Shown in pieces: positions 11,701 through 20,872 of a stretch of DNA of 64,000 nt (the stretch's first letter is position 1; every line of letters starts with the position of its first letter). This DNA is from Vesta saturnalis (lineage: Eukaryota; Arthropoda; Insecta; Coleoptera; Lampyridae). Below the pieces are notes generated by a model. That model was given only the letters and a program-made list of their open reading frames with translations. It did no database searches and was not told the origin of the DNA. The translations under genes were made by a program, and so were the position numbers. The stretch is from the NCBI GenBank assembly GCA_036346205.1, contig JARFJB010000821.1, positions 6,949,222 through 7,013,221 on the forward strand. Reading direction: 5' to 3'.

Positions 11701-13878
11701 AAAGTGAGAAAAGACACGAGACATGGGAATATGAAGAAAGAATAAAAAAAGAGGAAGTTAGAGAGGCAATAAAGAAGGCAAAAAGGGAAAGCGGCAGGAG
11801 AAGGTGAGGAGTGGATGTATGGAAGAGAAAAGGCGTCAAAAAGGATGACGGAAATAATAAACAAAGTATGGAGAGGAGAAGGATTCCCCCAGAGGTGGAG
11901 GGAACGGCATATTTGCCCAGTGTACAAAAAAGGAGACATGAATCGGTTGACAAATCACAGGAGAGTTACATTGCTAAACACGGCGTACAAAATATACAGG
12001 AACGTTCTGGAAGAAGGTTAAAGGAGGAGGTGGAAGAAAAGAAGCTGTTACCAATTGGACAGGCAGGATTCAGGAAATGAAGAAGAACGACGGATAACGT
12101 ATACATATTGAAGCACTTGACAAACAAGGAATTAGGAAAGAAAAGAGGCAAAATGGTAGCGGTATTCATAGACATAACAGCGGCATTCGATGGGGGAACA
12201 AGTAAAAGTTATGAGAGAACATGAGGAAAACAAAAGATAAACGAAAGGCTAATAGAAGGGATAGAAGAAGTATACGAAGAAACGAGGAACAGGGTGAGAG
12301 CAAATGGGGAACTGAGTGAAGTATTTGTAACGAGGAAGGATTGAAACAAGGATTCCCACTGAGCCTGTTCGCTATATATACTGGAGACCTGGAGGAGACA
12401 TTAAGGGGACAACAAGAGGGAGGCCTGGTGGTGGGGAACATGAAAGTGTGGACGCTGGTCTACGCGGATGATATAGTGTTAAAAACGTTGAACAGATATT
12501 TGAAAAGGAAAGATCTGGAAGTCAATGGGAGTAAAACAAAGGTAATGGTATGGAGAAAAGGGGGTGGAAAAGGAGGAATGGAAATGGAGGGATGGGGAGA
12601 TACAGCAAGTAAAGGAATTCGCATACCTGAGATACACAATGAGAGAAGACAATAAAGATGGAGAACATATAAAAGAGCGAGTGAAAAAGGGATTAAGCTA
12701 ATGGGGCAAGTGTGGAGTGTAGAGAAAGACTGTTTGGAATGGACATAAGGAAAAGAATCAAGAATGCTGGGAGTTAAAGTAGGAGGAGAGTACGGTGGAA
12801 GAGATATTAGAAGAAGGAGGAAGGGGAGTGGAGTGGATGCAAGAAACATGGAACAGAAGAAGACAGTTAATGGGAGAAGAGAAAAGAGAAAAAAAGTGAG
12901 TGTAACTGAAGTAAAGAAAGGAGAGACTGTAAATAGTATAAATAAAGAATGTAAATAGTAAAACGCAATCACTTTGCAAGATTTTGTAAAATTAAGCAAA
13001 TAAAGTATATTAGTAGTGATACACAACCTTCTCTAATTCCCAAATAAATTCAATTACTTGTCCCATTTCCTGGTCTGCTTTAGTTTCGTTAGCTCCGAAT
13101 ATAATCGCAATATCCTTTAAATAACTTTTATATACATATTTTATCTCAAATTGCAGTATGTATGGAGGACTAATCTGAAACTGAAGTATTAAAACCTAGT
13201 TACCGTTTACTATTTACCTACCTCAATTGTGTTTGTTGACGAATCGTAGTAAATCTGAAGTAATGAAGCGTAATTCAGTCCAGCATCCTTTAGTTTGTTG
13301 TCCATTTCAGGCCAGTGAAAATAGTCTTCGTTCCAAAAAGTTCCCATTAGTACAGGCCATCCACTTAATTCTTTCAACAATGATTTCGCTACCTCCAAAG
13401 AAGTTCCATTTTGTATCTCATTTAAGCATGATTGATAGAGCGCTTTTTCATCTTTGAAAGCAGGATGATCATCTTCTTGAATAGGTTCACTAAGCATGCT
13501 TAATAGTGATTTACTAACTTTTATTTGTAACATATTGGCAGGCATATTTTTATGATGAGTTCGCTCTCTCAGTTTTCCACAAGCAAATTTATAAAAATCT
13601 TCACATGGATTTACATTACTGTCCACTTGGTTAATTACTTGAGCTGCTGCTTTAATACATTCTTGCGATTCGCATACACTTTGACTGTCTACTATTATAA
13701 CATTGTAATAAAACATTAAAAATATGATCATACCTACCGTTTGATGTAATAAAAAAATCGATAAGAAAGGCAATAAATACAATTCCAATAATTAATGAAA
13801 CCATAGATAACCTTTTTTCTAATTTCGTTCTTTGCTGTAGCCATGATTGTTTATAAACAGTGATTGAATTTTCGTAAC
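1..13878 (-). CDS. M13 (neprilysin-like) metallopeptidase gene, five exons, partial at left edge
   Basis: Type II membrane zinc peptidases of family M13 cleave small extracellular peptides. Five exons can be linked by GT-AG introns with matching phase: 13878-13738, 13691-13222, 13174-13028, 9939-9731 and 439-1. Together they give a cytoplasmic WLQQRTKLEKRL segment, a ~20-residue membrane anchor, the M13 N-terminal signature NPCEDFYKFACG, SGWPVL, then ISEFQERY, LLDRTPKR joined to TISNYMLW, and a downstream helical region containing LKDTFWID. The zinc motif HExxH lies beyond position 1. No start Met is seen before the first placed exon, so at least one 5' exon is missing. Small introns are 46 and 47 nt; the others are 3,088 and 9,291 nt and contain LINEs. 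Exon 5 has an in-frame TAA at 259-261 and lacks part of the usual Cys-containing stretch after RPR. It may be a pseudogenising paralogue. Family call is strong; function is unproven. Confidence 0.85.
1177..1319 (-). other. Possible small unidentified terminal exon
   Basis: A minus-strand open segment of ~47 codons follows a good acceptor (gtttattacag ending at 1320) and stops at TAA 1177-1179. Its GC content is visibly higher than its surroundings. It reads as a hydrophobic stretch (YYALTAGVFLGFIG) followed by a charged tail (EEVFQRTFRQ), like the end of a small membrane protein. I do not recognise the family. It sits inside an M13 intron on the same strand and could equally be a chance ORF or a TE relic. 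Confidence 0.22.
1598..2310. repeat. Diverged tandem duplication, two copies of ~320-390 bp
   Basis: Copy 1 (about 1598-1918) and copy 2 (about 1919-2310) share blocks in the same order: a ccttctgaat/cctcctgaat start, atccacgttgttttccc, tatccttgcat, acgttaagaaagcttcca, acctagtg, and a shared ending around gttgataagattgaa. Copy 2 carries extra sequence near its start. Divergence is clear, so the duplication is not recent. No coding content is seen. Confidence 0.75.
2685..2751. repeat. (AAT)n microsatellite
   Basis: About 22 uninterrupted trinucleotide units. An open frame through it would encode polyAsn, but nothing around it supports a gene. Confidence 0.97.
2822..2899. repeat. Dispersed ~78-bp repeat, copy 1
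   Basis: It shares tggagtactattaacatttt and the following ~50 bp almost identically with 5517-5594, same orientation. It is probably the end of an AT-rich repeat family; no ORF or inverted ends are seen. Confidence 0.75.
4790..5450. repeat. Four-unit diverged repeat cluster
   Basis: The block tatgagat...ggggccc...ttagaat..tatttcaaatttgaagttttccc recurs at about 4800, 5108, 5240 and 5370, with the fourth copy lacking the G/C-rich segment. A second block, acttttaaaatatatcac (c/t)agatgg, recurs at about 4880, 4945 and 5430. The G/C-rich runs (gggggccc, aaggggtcccg, ggccccggtaagg) stand out from the AT-rich background. Unit spacing is irregular (~130-310 bp). Confidence 0.7.
5517..5594. repeat. 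Dispersed ~78-bp repeat, copy 2
   Basis: Same-orientation partner of 2822-2899, differing at a few positions. It directly follows the 4.8-5.45 kb repeat cluster. Confidence 0.75.
6086..7440 (-). pseudogene. Jockey-like non-LTR retrotransposon, endonuclease end and RT, broken
   Basis: The minus strand encodes, in order, an apurinic-type endonuclease end (FLIVGDWNLPHVSW near 7370), the linker and finger region of RT (TTPILKAKDMSD, near 6915), the QLDSIYSEFKKAFD palm block, VPQGAHLGPLLFLLYIND, and FANDIKIF in place of the usual F/Y-A-D-D. It is split across three frames with stops, and the catalytic second Asp pair reads AND, so it is inactive. The order and motifs are those of Jockey/CR1-group elements. 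It lies in the 9.3-kb M13 intron in the same orientation as the gene. Confidence 0.85.
7441..9730. other. Rest of the M13 intron 4: no gene recognised
   Basis: AT-rich sequence between the Jockey fragment and M13 exon 4. A short A-box-like string (ggctcaatcggtaaat near 8242) has no matching B box. No repeat arms or ORFs of known family are seen. The segment 9,520-9,640 is GC-richer but shows no coding frame. Confidence 0.5.
9731..9939 (-). CDS. M13 peptidase exon 4
   Basis: The exon has 209 nt: 69 codons plus 2 bases. The acceptor is tacattttcag at 9940 and the donor is AAAAG|GTATAA at 9730. Key segments are ISISEFQERY, VNWIKYF and NYMDQLLGLLDRTPK, the usual M13 run just before the N-Y-x-x-W block. 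Two or more N-x-S/T sites are present. Phase matches exon 3 (0) upstream and exon 5 (2) downstream, which completes an Arg codon. Confidence 0.82.
10602..11180 (+). pseudogene. LINE endonuclease (EEP) domain
   Basis: An open stretch of 192 codons includes WNVAVYSKK, TIIGGDFNARIGG (metal-binding D and N) and a D-Y-V-I block (SIIDYVIANAE). The final SDH catalytic His motif is not visible before the frame breaks, so the domain is incomplete. It is part of the 10.04-12.96 kb LINE. Confidence 0.8.
11811..12655 (+). pseudogene. LINE reverse transcriptase, frameshifted
   Basis: Fragments in two or more frames give WRERHICPVYKKGDMN, NHRRVTLLNTAYKIY, a GF block (QAGFRK) and LVYADDIVL, followed by KTKVMVW. 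This is the usual RT order from motif 1 to just past the catalytic YADD. Several indels break the frame, so no functional enzyme is expected. Confidence 0.85.
13028..13174 (-). CDS. M13 peptidase exon 3
   Basis: The exon has 147 nt and 49 codons, phase 0 at both ends. The acceptor is ttcagtttcag at 13175. It reads ISPPYIL, then YKSYLKDIAIIFGANE and EFIWELEK, matching the M13 pattern 'Y..Y..dia.llG.....a......v..fE..La'. The donor GAGAAG|GTTGTG is slightly weak. The preceding intron is 47 nt; the following one is 3,088 nt and holds a LINE on the opposite strand. Confidence 0.75.
13222..13691 (-). CDS. M13 peptidase exon 2: N-terminal ectodomain
   Basis: The exon has 470 nt: two bases completing the split Val, then 156 codons. 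It contains CESQECIKAA, the family signature NPCEDFYKFACGKLRE, a YQSCLNE block, an NGT N-glycosylation site and SGWPVL, all in the order expected for the peptidase M13 N-terminal domain. It ends TIE|GTAGGT (donor at 13221). An apparent ORF that begins with Met inside the preceding intron is only intron read-through. Confidence 0.88.
13738..13878 (-). CDS. M13 peptidase exon 1 of those seen: cytoplasmic tail and membrane anchor
   Basis: The acceptor is ttacaaaagtttag at 13879. The exon has 141 nt and 46 complete codons, starting in phase 2 (2 nt) and ending with one base of a split Val codon. It reads WLQQRTKLEKRL followed by a hydrophobic run rich in I, F, L and V, matching the W..R..LE..L-plus-anchor layout of neprilysins. 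The frame is closed upstream by a TAA before any Met, which supports an upstream exon. The donor ACG|GTAGGT at 13737 opens a 46-nt intron. Confidence 0.8.
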
Positions 13879-14397
13879 CTAAACTTTTGTAAACATTTTA
13901 GCATTTTTTACCAAACATGAATTAATTACCTAGATAACTCAATCATAGGGCTTACTTAGTCTAAGCAGAAAATTGCACATGAGCTTGTTAAATAAAATGT
14001 GGGGTTTAAAATTACATCTACAATAATCTCGCTGATTGAATTTCCTGTTTGTAGGGTGATGTAACCTCGTAATAATTAGGGAGTGCAGTAAAAAATTTAA
14101 AATTATAGATTCTATAATATATTAAATAAACTATCTAACATAAGGAGAAATAATTAGTTACAAGTACAAGTTCCACCCTTAATTTGGAAGATGTTAGACG
14201 CAAACAATTTTAAATGTCGCTATGTCAATACAATATTTACTTATTTACTTACTTAACCTTCACGCCATTCTCTTGCGGAGCAGGCAAAGCAATCCCTGCC
14301 TCTTATTTATTTTTCATTCACAATCTTTCTCCATGCTTTCCTATTTCCGCATACCTTCCGCAAGATTCATACATAGTCTCTGACATGCCCTTTGGTT
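13879..14397. other. 5' flank of the M13 exons, no gene seen
   Basis: AT-rich sequence between M13 exon 1 and a LINE fragment. At least one upstream M13 exon with the start codon must exist, but no convincing short exon could be placed here. Confidence 0.45.
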
Positions 14398-15212
14398 TTA
14401 AAAACTCCTTATCTTTCTTTCCTTTATCATAGATTCTACTACATTCAGCCAAGTTTTACGCGGCCTACCAGGCCCGACCTTTCCCCTAACCTCACCCACA
14501 TATATTTGTTTCTTTAATCTTGCGTTGTTCATTCTGTCAATGTGACCAAACCAACGTAATGTACAACTTTTATATCTATCCATCATCGTCTTTTCCTCAC
14601 CACACTCCGTCATTATGCATTCATTTTTTATCTTGTCCCTTCTCGTTTTACCACATGCGTTTCTCAGGAATTTCATACCCACGGCATTTATCTTTCTTTC
14701 GTGCTGTTTTTGAATTACCCATGTCTCACTTCCATGCAGTACTGACGGGACGAATACGCCATTATAGATTGCTCGTTTCGCAGGTAGGCTCATGCTTTCA
14801 TTTCTCATTATCGTCCACATACTTCCAATCACTTTCCTTCCAGCATTGACCCTTCGTCCAATCTCGCTCTCAATTCTACCATCTGCAGTAAACGTTCTAC
14901 CGAGACATACCAGCTCGTCTACTTGCTCCACAATTTCATCTTGCAGAGTAAATACTCTACTATCCTTTCCACCTTCCCGATTGAACACCACAATCTTAGT
15001 TTTGTTCACGTTTACCTTTAGGTACATGCTCTCACAGATTGTATCAAACTTCCTCAGAGCGGTTTGTAGCTCATTCGCACTGTCACTTAATAAGACTGTA
15101 TCATCTGCATACACCAGAAGTCGTACATTTGCGTCATCAACCATTACACCATTTGTATCGGTACATGCTTGTCTTATCCATGTATACATTGAACAACCAC
15201 GGTGACATCACA
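14398..15212 (-). pseudogene. LINE RT C-terminal fragment (RTE-like layout)
   Basis: The minus strand has MSPWLFNVYMD at its 5' end (~15205, another frame), then a 263-codon open frame with LLVYADDTVLLSDS (RT catalytic YADD), KTKIVVFNR and VLHGSETWVIQK. It ends with a WFGHIDRMNN...GPGRPRKTW region. This C-terminal 'RWFGH..RM....GRPrktW' tail is typical of RTE/L2-like insect LINEs. It is truncated 5' within the palm and probably lost its 3' end at ~14400. It lies just upstream of the M13 gene, in the same orientation. Confidence 0.88.
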
Positions 15213-15307
15213 CAATACAATATTTTATCAGCCTTTTAAATCTAAATACATTATTGTTGTGAATAGGAGTGGAACCTTTGATCTCCAAAGAGACAGTGAA
15301 AGGGCAA

Positions 15308-17580
15308 CTACCGTAAGATGGGGTGACTTTGCCTCAAATTTTGGGTTTTTTAAAGATAACTTCTACAAAAATTTAGTAAGAACTTCGAAAACCAACTATG
15401 TGTTACATTTATATCTTACCGTGAAGTCCTACAAATATCAAAGTTAAATTTTGATGTGCACTATTTTTTTTATTTTTTGAAAATTTGGCAAAGTTAACCC
15501 CATTTTGGGGCGACTTTGCCTAGTGCTTATTAATGCATTTAAAGGCATAGTAGGGTACTCCGTGAGGTGTCTTTGCCATCCCTAAAGTACAGAAGGATAA
15601 AATAAGGGGAAATAGGAAAGTTTATTAGGTAGGTACGCTTAATTCTTCAAAATTGGTATTCAAAATAATACAAGGGACTACAAATTGAACTTTGACAAAT
15701 CTGCTGTAAACTCAAAAAGTTGCCGTGTGCTGGACTTCTGGCTGTTCGGTTTGGGTAATATCATTTCTATTTGATTTCTATCTATATAGCTAACATCATC
15801 AGCATCTGGAAACAAAAATTTATTGTGCGGTTTCTTTCGCAAGAATTTCAGTTCCAACATGTCATCTTCGATTTTCAAAATTCTCCCTATAAAGTGTGTA
15901 ACAGTTTTGTTTGTTTTGAAATTAACAACAACGAAGTTCTCTACTTGAGGTTCTTCCTCTGTGACCATTTCTTCATGTTCATCAATTCCGTCATCTATTA
16001 TTGCTTCAGCTTCTGTGACTGGCAATTCTGTGTTCATCCTTATTACATCATCATGTGATACGCTTTTACCTGGCTCCACGCGTACCATTTTCTTTCTCCT
16101 TGCTCTTTGGACGTTCTGATTAGGTGACCATGTTTCCTTTAAATAGTTTAATAAAGTTTCATCAATTGGCCCTTGAAATCTCTGTTCTACACGATAATTG
16201 GGCATCTTTTTGAGAACCTCGTTTCGATTCATAGGACTTATTCCTGTTGCTTTAAATCCACTTTTTAGTATCTCAGGCTCTTTAATTTTAATTTTTTCAA
16301 TCAACAGGTTTAAAAGGGAGGGAAAACTTGACTTATTCAGTGTTCGATCTCTAGGGTTTTTTATTTTATAGTCTGTTAAAATGCTTCGCCATGCCCTTTC
16401 AGGGACCGAAAAAACTGACGTCAAGGGGCTGTGTAAGGTGCGTTGAATTTGGAGGAAGTAACACAAATCTAATGCCATTACGTTGGCATTCTAATAAAAC
16501 ATTAATATTCAAATGGCTTGACAAGTTGTCTCCTATAATCACCTTTGTCCCATTTAATTTTCGAGCCCACGGTAGTACAATTTTCAGGAACCAATCTTCA
16601 AAACATGCTGCGTCAAACCATCCTGACTTTGTGCAATTAAATCTGCAGTCTTTTGGCCCTCCAACGCACCATGCATCATATAGTCTTTCTGCTTTATAGA
16701 CTACATATGTTGGCAACAGACTGCCTTCCGCAGTCCCTGCGAACATTAAAGATATTGCTGTTTTAGTTGAATTTAGCACCCTTTCAGGGTACTTACTGCT
16801 ACGAGAAAAAATACACTTTTGCGAGTCAGGTTCATCTGTTAGATTTGTCTCGTCATAATTAAGCAAATGTGAAGCTGGAACTCCAGCGAGTGACTGTTCC
16901 AAATTATCAAAATTCGATTCCTATGCTTCTTCAGTCTGTTCAGCACGTACGGTTTTTATATTTTGGCAATGCCTTTGTGTAAGACGCCTTTTGTGCCTTT
17001 TCAAAACCCATCACCCACTCTTTCCCAGGAAGGTTGTTGCGAAACAATTGTAATTGTATACCTTCCTTGTCTAGGTGTTGTTTTACCACCATCCTTAAAT
17101 CCAAAGCAGTCAATGGACTTCCAAACTCGGCAGCAGCGATTATAACATCCACTAAACTTCTTTCAAGAGTTATTGGAAGAACTAGTTGGCCACCAACGGT
17201 ACCTGTATATTTATTTTTTATTTTATTTACCAATGTTCTTCTAGGAATGTGGAATCTCTCCGAGGCTTGTTGATAGCTTAAACGACCTCTTCTTATTTCC
17301 ATCAAAGCACGTTGCAATGTTTCTGGTGAATAATTCTTATACTGTCTGGCACCCAGACGTTTCTTGTAAATTCTGGGCATTCTAATCTGAAAATGTTCAG
17401 GTAAATAATTATGGGGTGACTTTGCCAATGCATATTAAATCTCAGTATTTTAGGTTAGGAGGGAAACAATCGGTTATGATTAACTGTTTACATTCCCCGC
17501 CTACCCTCACGACAGATTAACCCTAAAATAATAACCACAACGGAAATACATACCTTAGCAACACAACACCGGCAAAGCAC
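15308..17580 (-). mobile_element. pogo-like (Tc1/mariner superfamily) DNA transposon, copy 1
   Basis: This transposon surrounds the transposase pseudogene at 15678-17380. Candidate left terminus is at 15308-15333 (ctaccgtaagatggggtgac). The motif ggggtgactttgcc occurs at 15320, as ggggcgactttgcc at 15508, inverted at 15488-15502, and again at 17413-17426; these may be terminal or subterminal binding sites. A donor-like AAG|GTATGT at 17553 and acceptor acattttcag just upstream of the ATG suggest a 5' UTR intron. The right end is unclear because a P-like element abuts it at ~17.58 kb. Confidence 0.65.
15678..17380 (-). pseudogene. pogo-like transposase (HTH_psq + DDE_1), frameshifted
   Basis: A pipsqueak-type HTH (NYSPETLQRALMEIRRG ... 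RTLVNKIK) is followed by a second DNA-binding part, then the DDE_1 catalytic domain: LNYDETNL (first D), VIIGDNLSSHLN (second D) and LPPNSTHLTQPLDV (third D in the PLDV region). A C-terminal segment with FVVVNF...HFIGRI and FLFPDADDVSYI is shared with the second copy at 53.8-55.6 kb. The best start is the ATG at 17378-17380 (MPRIYKKRLG). At least two frame breaks (~16.93 and ~16.43 kb) inactivate it. Confidence 0.85.
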
Positions 17581-17596
17581 ATCAAATGGTTGAAAA

Positions 17597-19953
17597 AGTT
17601 CTTTATTTTTTTAAACAATACACGTGGGTACTATAAGATAACCAACAACAAGGTCTAGTATAGTAGTGTCTAGTAAAAAAAATTTCGAGGGGATCCTGAT
17701 TTAGAAAGCCCGTTAAAAGGTATTTCACGCCCTGTTCTTGTACATCCTTCCATAATAAAAGAATTGATTTTATAGTCCACTGAAATCCGTCGAGGCAGTG
17801 TATATTATTGTTTCGTGGTTCCCTCAAAAACGGCAATATTTGTTAAATACTCTAGCCCTTCACGTAAAACCATTTCAGTTTTATTGTTATAAACGGATAA
17901 TGAGCGCCTATATGGATTAGGGTCATGTAGAACTGTACTATTTAAGGAATCGAAAATATTGTTGATAGTATCCACAAAGTCAGCGGTTTGTAATGACGTT
18001 GGAGAAATAAACTGTTTGGTTGATGTTGCTGTTTTAATTGCTGCTGAAACTGTATGAGAAAATATTTGGGCTGCATATTTTACACGCATCTTTTCAAAAT
18101 TTGTTGGAGTAATATGCCGTGATGTAATTTTAACCATGGTTCTGGTTGTGAGACTTCTTTCATCAATCTCGTATGTTTTAACTACGTCAGTCCAATCCAC
18201 ACGACTATTTCCAACAATAAATTGAAGCTTCGTATTCATAAAATTATTTTTAGACTTTTCAGTAAATGGGGAGCATCGAATACAGTATAAATTTTTTGAC
18301 CTCCTATGGTGACTACAGATTCTTGCTTAGTGGCACCTAACAAATTAAAAGCGCGACGATTGTTCGATCCCTGATCGCATACCAGAGCCAATGGATTAAA
18401 AGTTAATTTTTATTACCACAGGAATAATTTGCAGCAACGAGTTACTGTCCACAGGTCCAGCAGAAACAAAGTAGCAAAATGGAATTTTCCAATTGTAAAG
18501 TAATCCCCGAAGGTAAAATACTAAAGGCGTGTTAGCTAATTTGTTATTCCTTCCCAGAAATCCTAGGTCATGGCAGCCTTCGACAAAGTCTTCCGATTTG
18601 TTAAATTCCAACCGTTTCTTTAATGTAATTTCGTCAAAAAGAACACATTTTCTCTTTATCCTTCATGCCCTTTCCTTTCAAAAACAGCTTCTCAATTAAT
18701 ATAGTATTACCGCATCCAGTTCTTAAATTGATCACTTTCAACCAACTGTGGATGGTTCTGATTGCAGGTAAAGTAAATTTAAGGTTATTTAACATGAATT
18801 TATAGGCCGAAGGAGATTTATAATATAACGAGAGGATTATTTGCTGTTGAGCCTTGGTTCATTTGACGTTTCTCTTATGAAAGAGCTGCATGCCAACGAA
18901 TACTTGTAAATATTTACTTTTACCAACAAAAAAATTATTAAGCATCTGACTAGTACTTTATGTTTGAGATTGTTCAGCCATTACTTTACTTTTGAGACGT
19001 CGGAGTTTAGAGGACAATGCCGAACAGCGCACTTTCAATATTGTTTTGCCAGGGGATTCCATTTGTACAATTCTATCCCTTACTTTGGACTCCGGACTGT
19101 TTGTGCACACTTGCAGTTCTTGTGACACTTGAAGTTCTTGGTAAATCTTTTAGCGCGCATAGATCGTTGAAATCTAAATCATCTTCATTTGAACTGCAAA
19201 AGAGCCGTTTTCTGGTGTACTTCTCAATAGGCTGCGACCTACCCGATGGTCCACAGGAATATTAGTTTTTATCCGGAAAATTATCAACTGAAACATTCCC
19301 AAAGACTAAACAATTACAAACTAAAATATTTTTTAAGAGCAAAGGTTTTGTTAAAACGTAGATACTTAGCTCCTAAATACACAACACTACTTTTGGTACT
19401 GAACTAAATATTATCATTGACTAAAAAAATTTCCTCCATCAACAATATTATCAAGTGTGAATATGAAAAAAGCATGGGGCGTAATTACATCATATTTTCA
19501 CTGTGATTTTCTTAATACTGAGATTAATTAACTAATCATCAGTATCTAAATTATTTTTCTCTTTTAATTTTAATAAAACTTATTCATAATTAGATACTGT
19601 TATTTATTTATTTTTTAAACAATATCTAGGTATTATTAAAAATAGACGAAAAATGTTAATTCGTATATGATTACTTACCTTTTTCAATATATTTACAAGG
19701 AACTGCTGTTTTGGATAACATCTTGCGCCGATTGCTTATCCTAATGTCTTTTGGCAAAAAACGTTCTTCACAAATTACTTTATTTTTTAAGTCAACCGCG
19801 TCCATTAACGCAATTGTGAGGTTACCACAATTCTTCTTCCATTCTTCTGTTCGAAAGATGTCTTTGATTGGAAATTAAAAAACTCACCTGTTTATTATCT
19901 CTTTGGTTTTTAAAACAGTTATTATAAACACATGTGTGATTTACTGCAGTCAT
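17597..19953 (-). pseudogene. P-element / THAP9-like transposase, degenerate
   Basis: It starts at ATG 19951-19953 with a THAP zinc finger (CVYNNC ... EEWKKNC ... VICEERF, ending LSKTAVP) and has a splice donor AAAAG|GTAAGT at 19678. A basic coiled part follows (LSSKLRRLKSKV, ~19.0 kb). Next come RTIHSWLKV, DFVEGCHDLGFLGRNNKLA (~18.58 kb), the catalytic-region motifs LVCDQGSNNR and FDAPHLLKSLKNNF (~18.35-18.26 kb), KMRVKYAAQIFSHTV, and LTGFLNQDPLEIFF (~17.7 kb). An AATAAA on the minus strand sits near 17,605. This is the P/THAP9 order from start to end; stops and frameshifts occur in at least three places. Confidence 0.85.
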
Positions 19954-20044
19954 TTTCAGGGGTGAATAACAAACTACCAAGCACAAACAAACTGTATTTT
20001 ATTTGAAAAATGACACGCTTTGCAAAAACACAAATAATCAAAGG

Positions 20045-20235
20045 TTGTAGGAGAAACCTGACGCCAAACACGCTTGCCAATTAAGAGTACATAGACACTT
20101 TCACGGCGAGAGTTAACAAGTGACTAAACATTTGAGACCCACATTACTACAAGCGCCGTCTCTAGTTGAGACCCAACTTTGTCTACGGATATTACCGTAC
20201 CGTTGCGTATCTTAAACGATTCCTCAATCAACGCC
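20045..20235. repeat. 191-bp duplicated segment, copy 1 (possible P-like element end)
   Basis: Matches 22900-23090 over the same 191 bp with a handful of substitutions and no indel, both ending exactly in caatcaacgcc. It lies ~90 bp upstream of the P-like transposase start, so it may be that element's 5' end. I found no inverted partner at the other end of that element. Confidence 0.8.
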
Positions 20236-20872
20236 TCAACCCTGGAGGTCTATTCTGTGATGGTAGAGGATGGAGCCAATTATAACTCTTCCTATTAGTA
20301 TTACAATCATACTTAATTTACTTGATTTTCTCCTGGAGTGCTATTGTCGTTGCCCGACCGTGGATTTAGGTACCTTCAGCATTCTATTCTTAGTGTCGTA
20401 GTCGCAGTGGAGGCTACAAATAGTTATCTTTCTCACCTATTTTACATTTCCAAACTAGTTTTCGAATTTTATCTTCAATTTCATTAATTATAAACATTTT
20501 TAAAATTCAGAATTAAATTTAATACTTTACTTGTTATAATTATAATTTCCATTGTGTTCTGGTTCCCATAGCATTATACTCTTTTGATTAGCCTGATGAT
20601 GATAAGTTTTTTGTCGAAACATGTCGCAGTGTAAAGATTATAAATGTTAACTTTATACTAATAAATTAAAAATTTCATGGGGAAGGTTTTGAGTATTAAT
20701 CCACACAGTTAATTACTTAACCCCATTTCGAGTTATAAACTATATTTCTATCTCATAATATGGACAAAATTACTTATTGTGAATTTTAGTATTACTGCTA
20801 ATATGAATTTCACGTGAGGTGCCGCTCTTTAGAATCATTTCACATTTAATTACTTATTGTTATATTACGCAC
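20236..20872. other. Unassigned AT-rich stretch with a hammerhead-like motif
   Basis: No coding frame is seen. A hammerhead-like core at 20593-20625 (listed separately) suggests that part of it is a Penelope-like element terminus. Confidence 0.45.
20593..20625 (+). ncRNA. Hammerhead ribozyme-like core
   Basis: CTGATGA at 20593-20599 is followed by a 5-bp helix (gataa 20601-20605 with ttgtc 20611-20615, one G-T pair, loop gtttt), then GAAAC at 20616-20620 and ATGTC to 20625. This matches the conserved hammerhead core order CUGAUGA - stem II - GAAA - short stem III - UH. A very short stem III is known for Penelope-element hammerheads. Stem I beyond GC/GC is not clear. No Penelope coding sequence is adjacent. 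Confidence 0.5.

Larger units (their letters stand above)
10040..12962 (+). mobile_element. Purine-rich non-LTR retrotransposon (gag end, endonuclease, RT), degenerate
   Basis: A LINE copy lies in the 3.1-kb M13 intron, antisense to the gene. The plus strand is almost entirely A and G, so codon use is extreme (Lys, Glu, Arg, Gly, Met). Three domains follow in order: a gag-like end with IYIDHDLTREER (10274-10534), an endonuclease/exonuclease/phosphatase domain with GGDFNARIGG and SIIDYVIANAE (10602-11180), and reverse transcriptase with ICPVYKKGDMNRLTNHRRV (about 11900) and LVYADDIVL (about 12460). Frameshifts separate them. The family resembles R1/Loa-group insect LINEs; I cannot place the clade exactly. 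Confidence 0.85.

Noticed and set aside
10027..13026. Many long minus-strand ORFs rich in Ser, Phe, Leu and Pro
   Set aside because: They are antisense shadows of the purine-rich LINE; the pyrimidine strand rarely forms stop codons.
13692..13788. M13 protein starting at the Met within 13692-13788 (MELYLLPF or MIIFLMF)
   Set aside because: These codons lie in another frame of exon 1 or in the 46-nt intron; splicing gives a much better neprilysin-type anchor.
14520..15447. Plus-strand ORFs over 14.5-15.4 kb
   Set aside because: Antisense of the LINE RT fragment; no own motifs.
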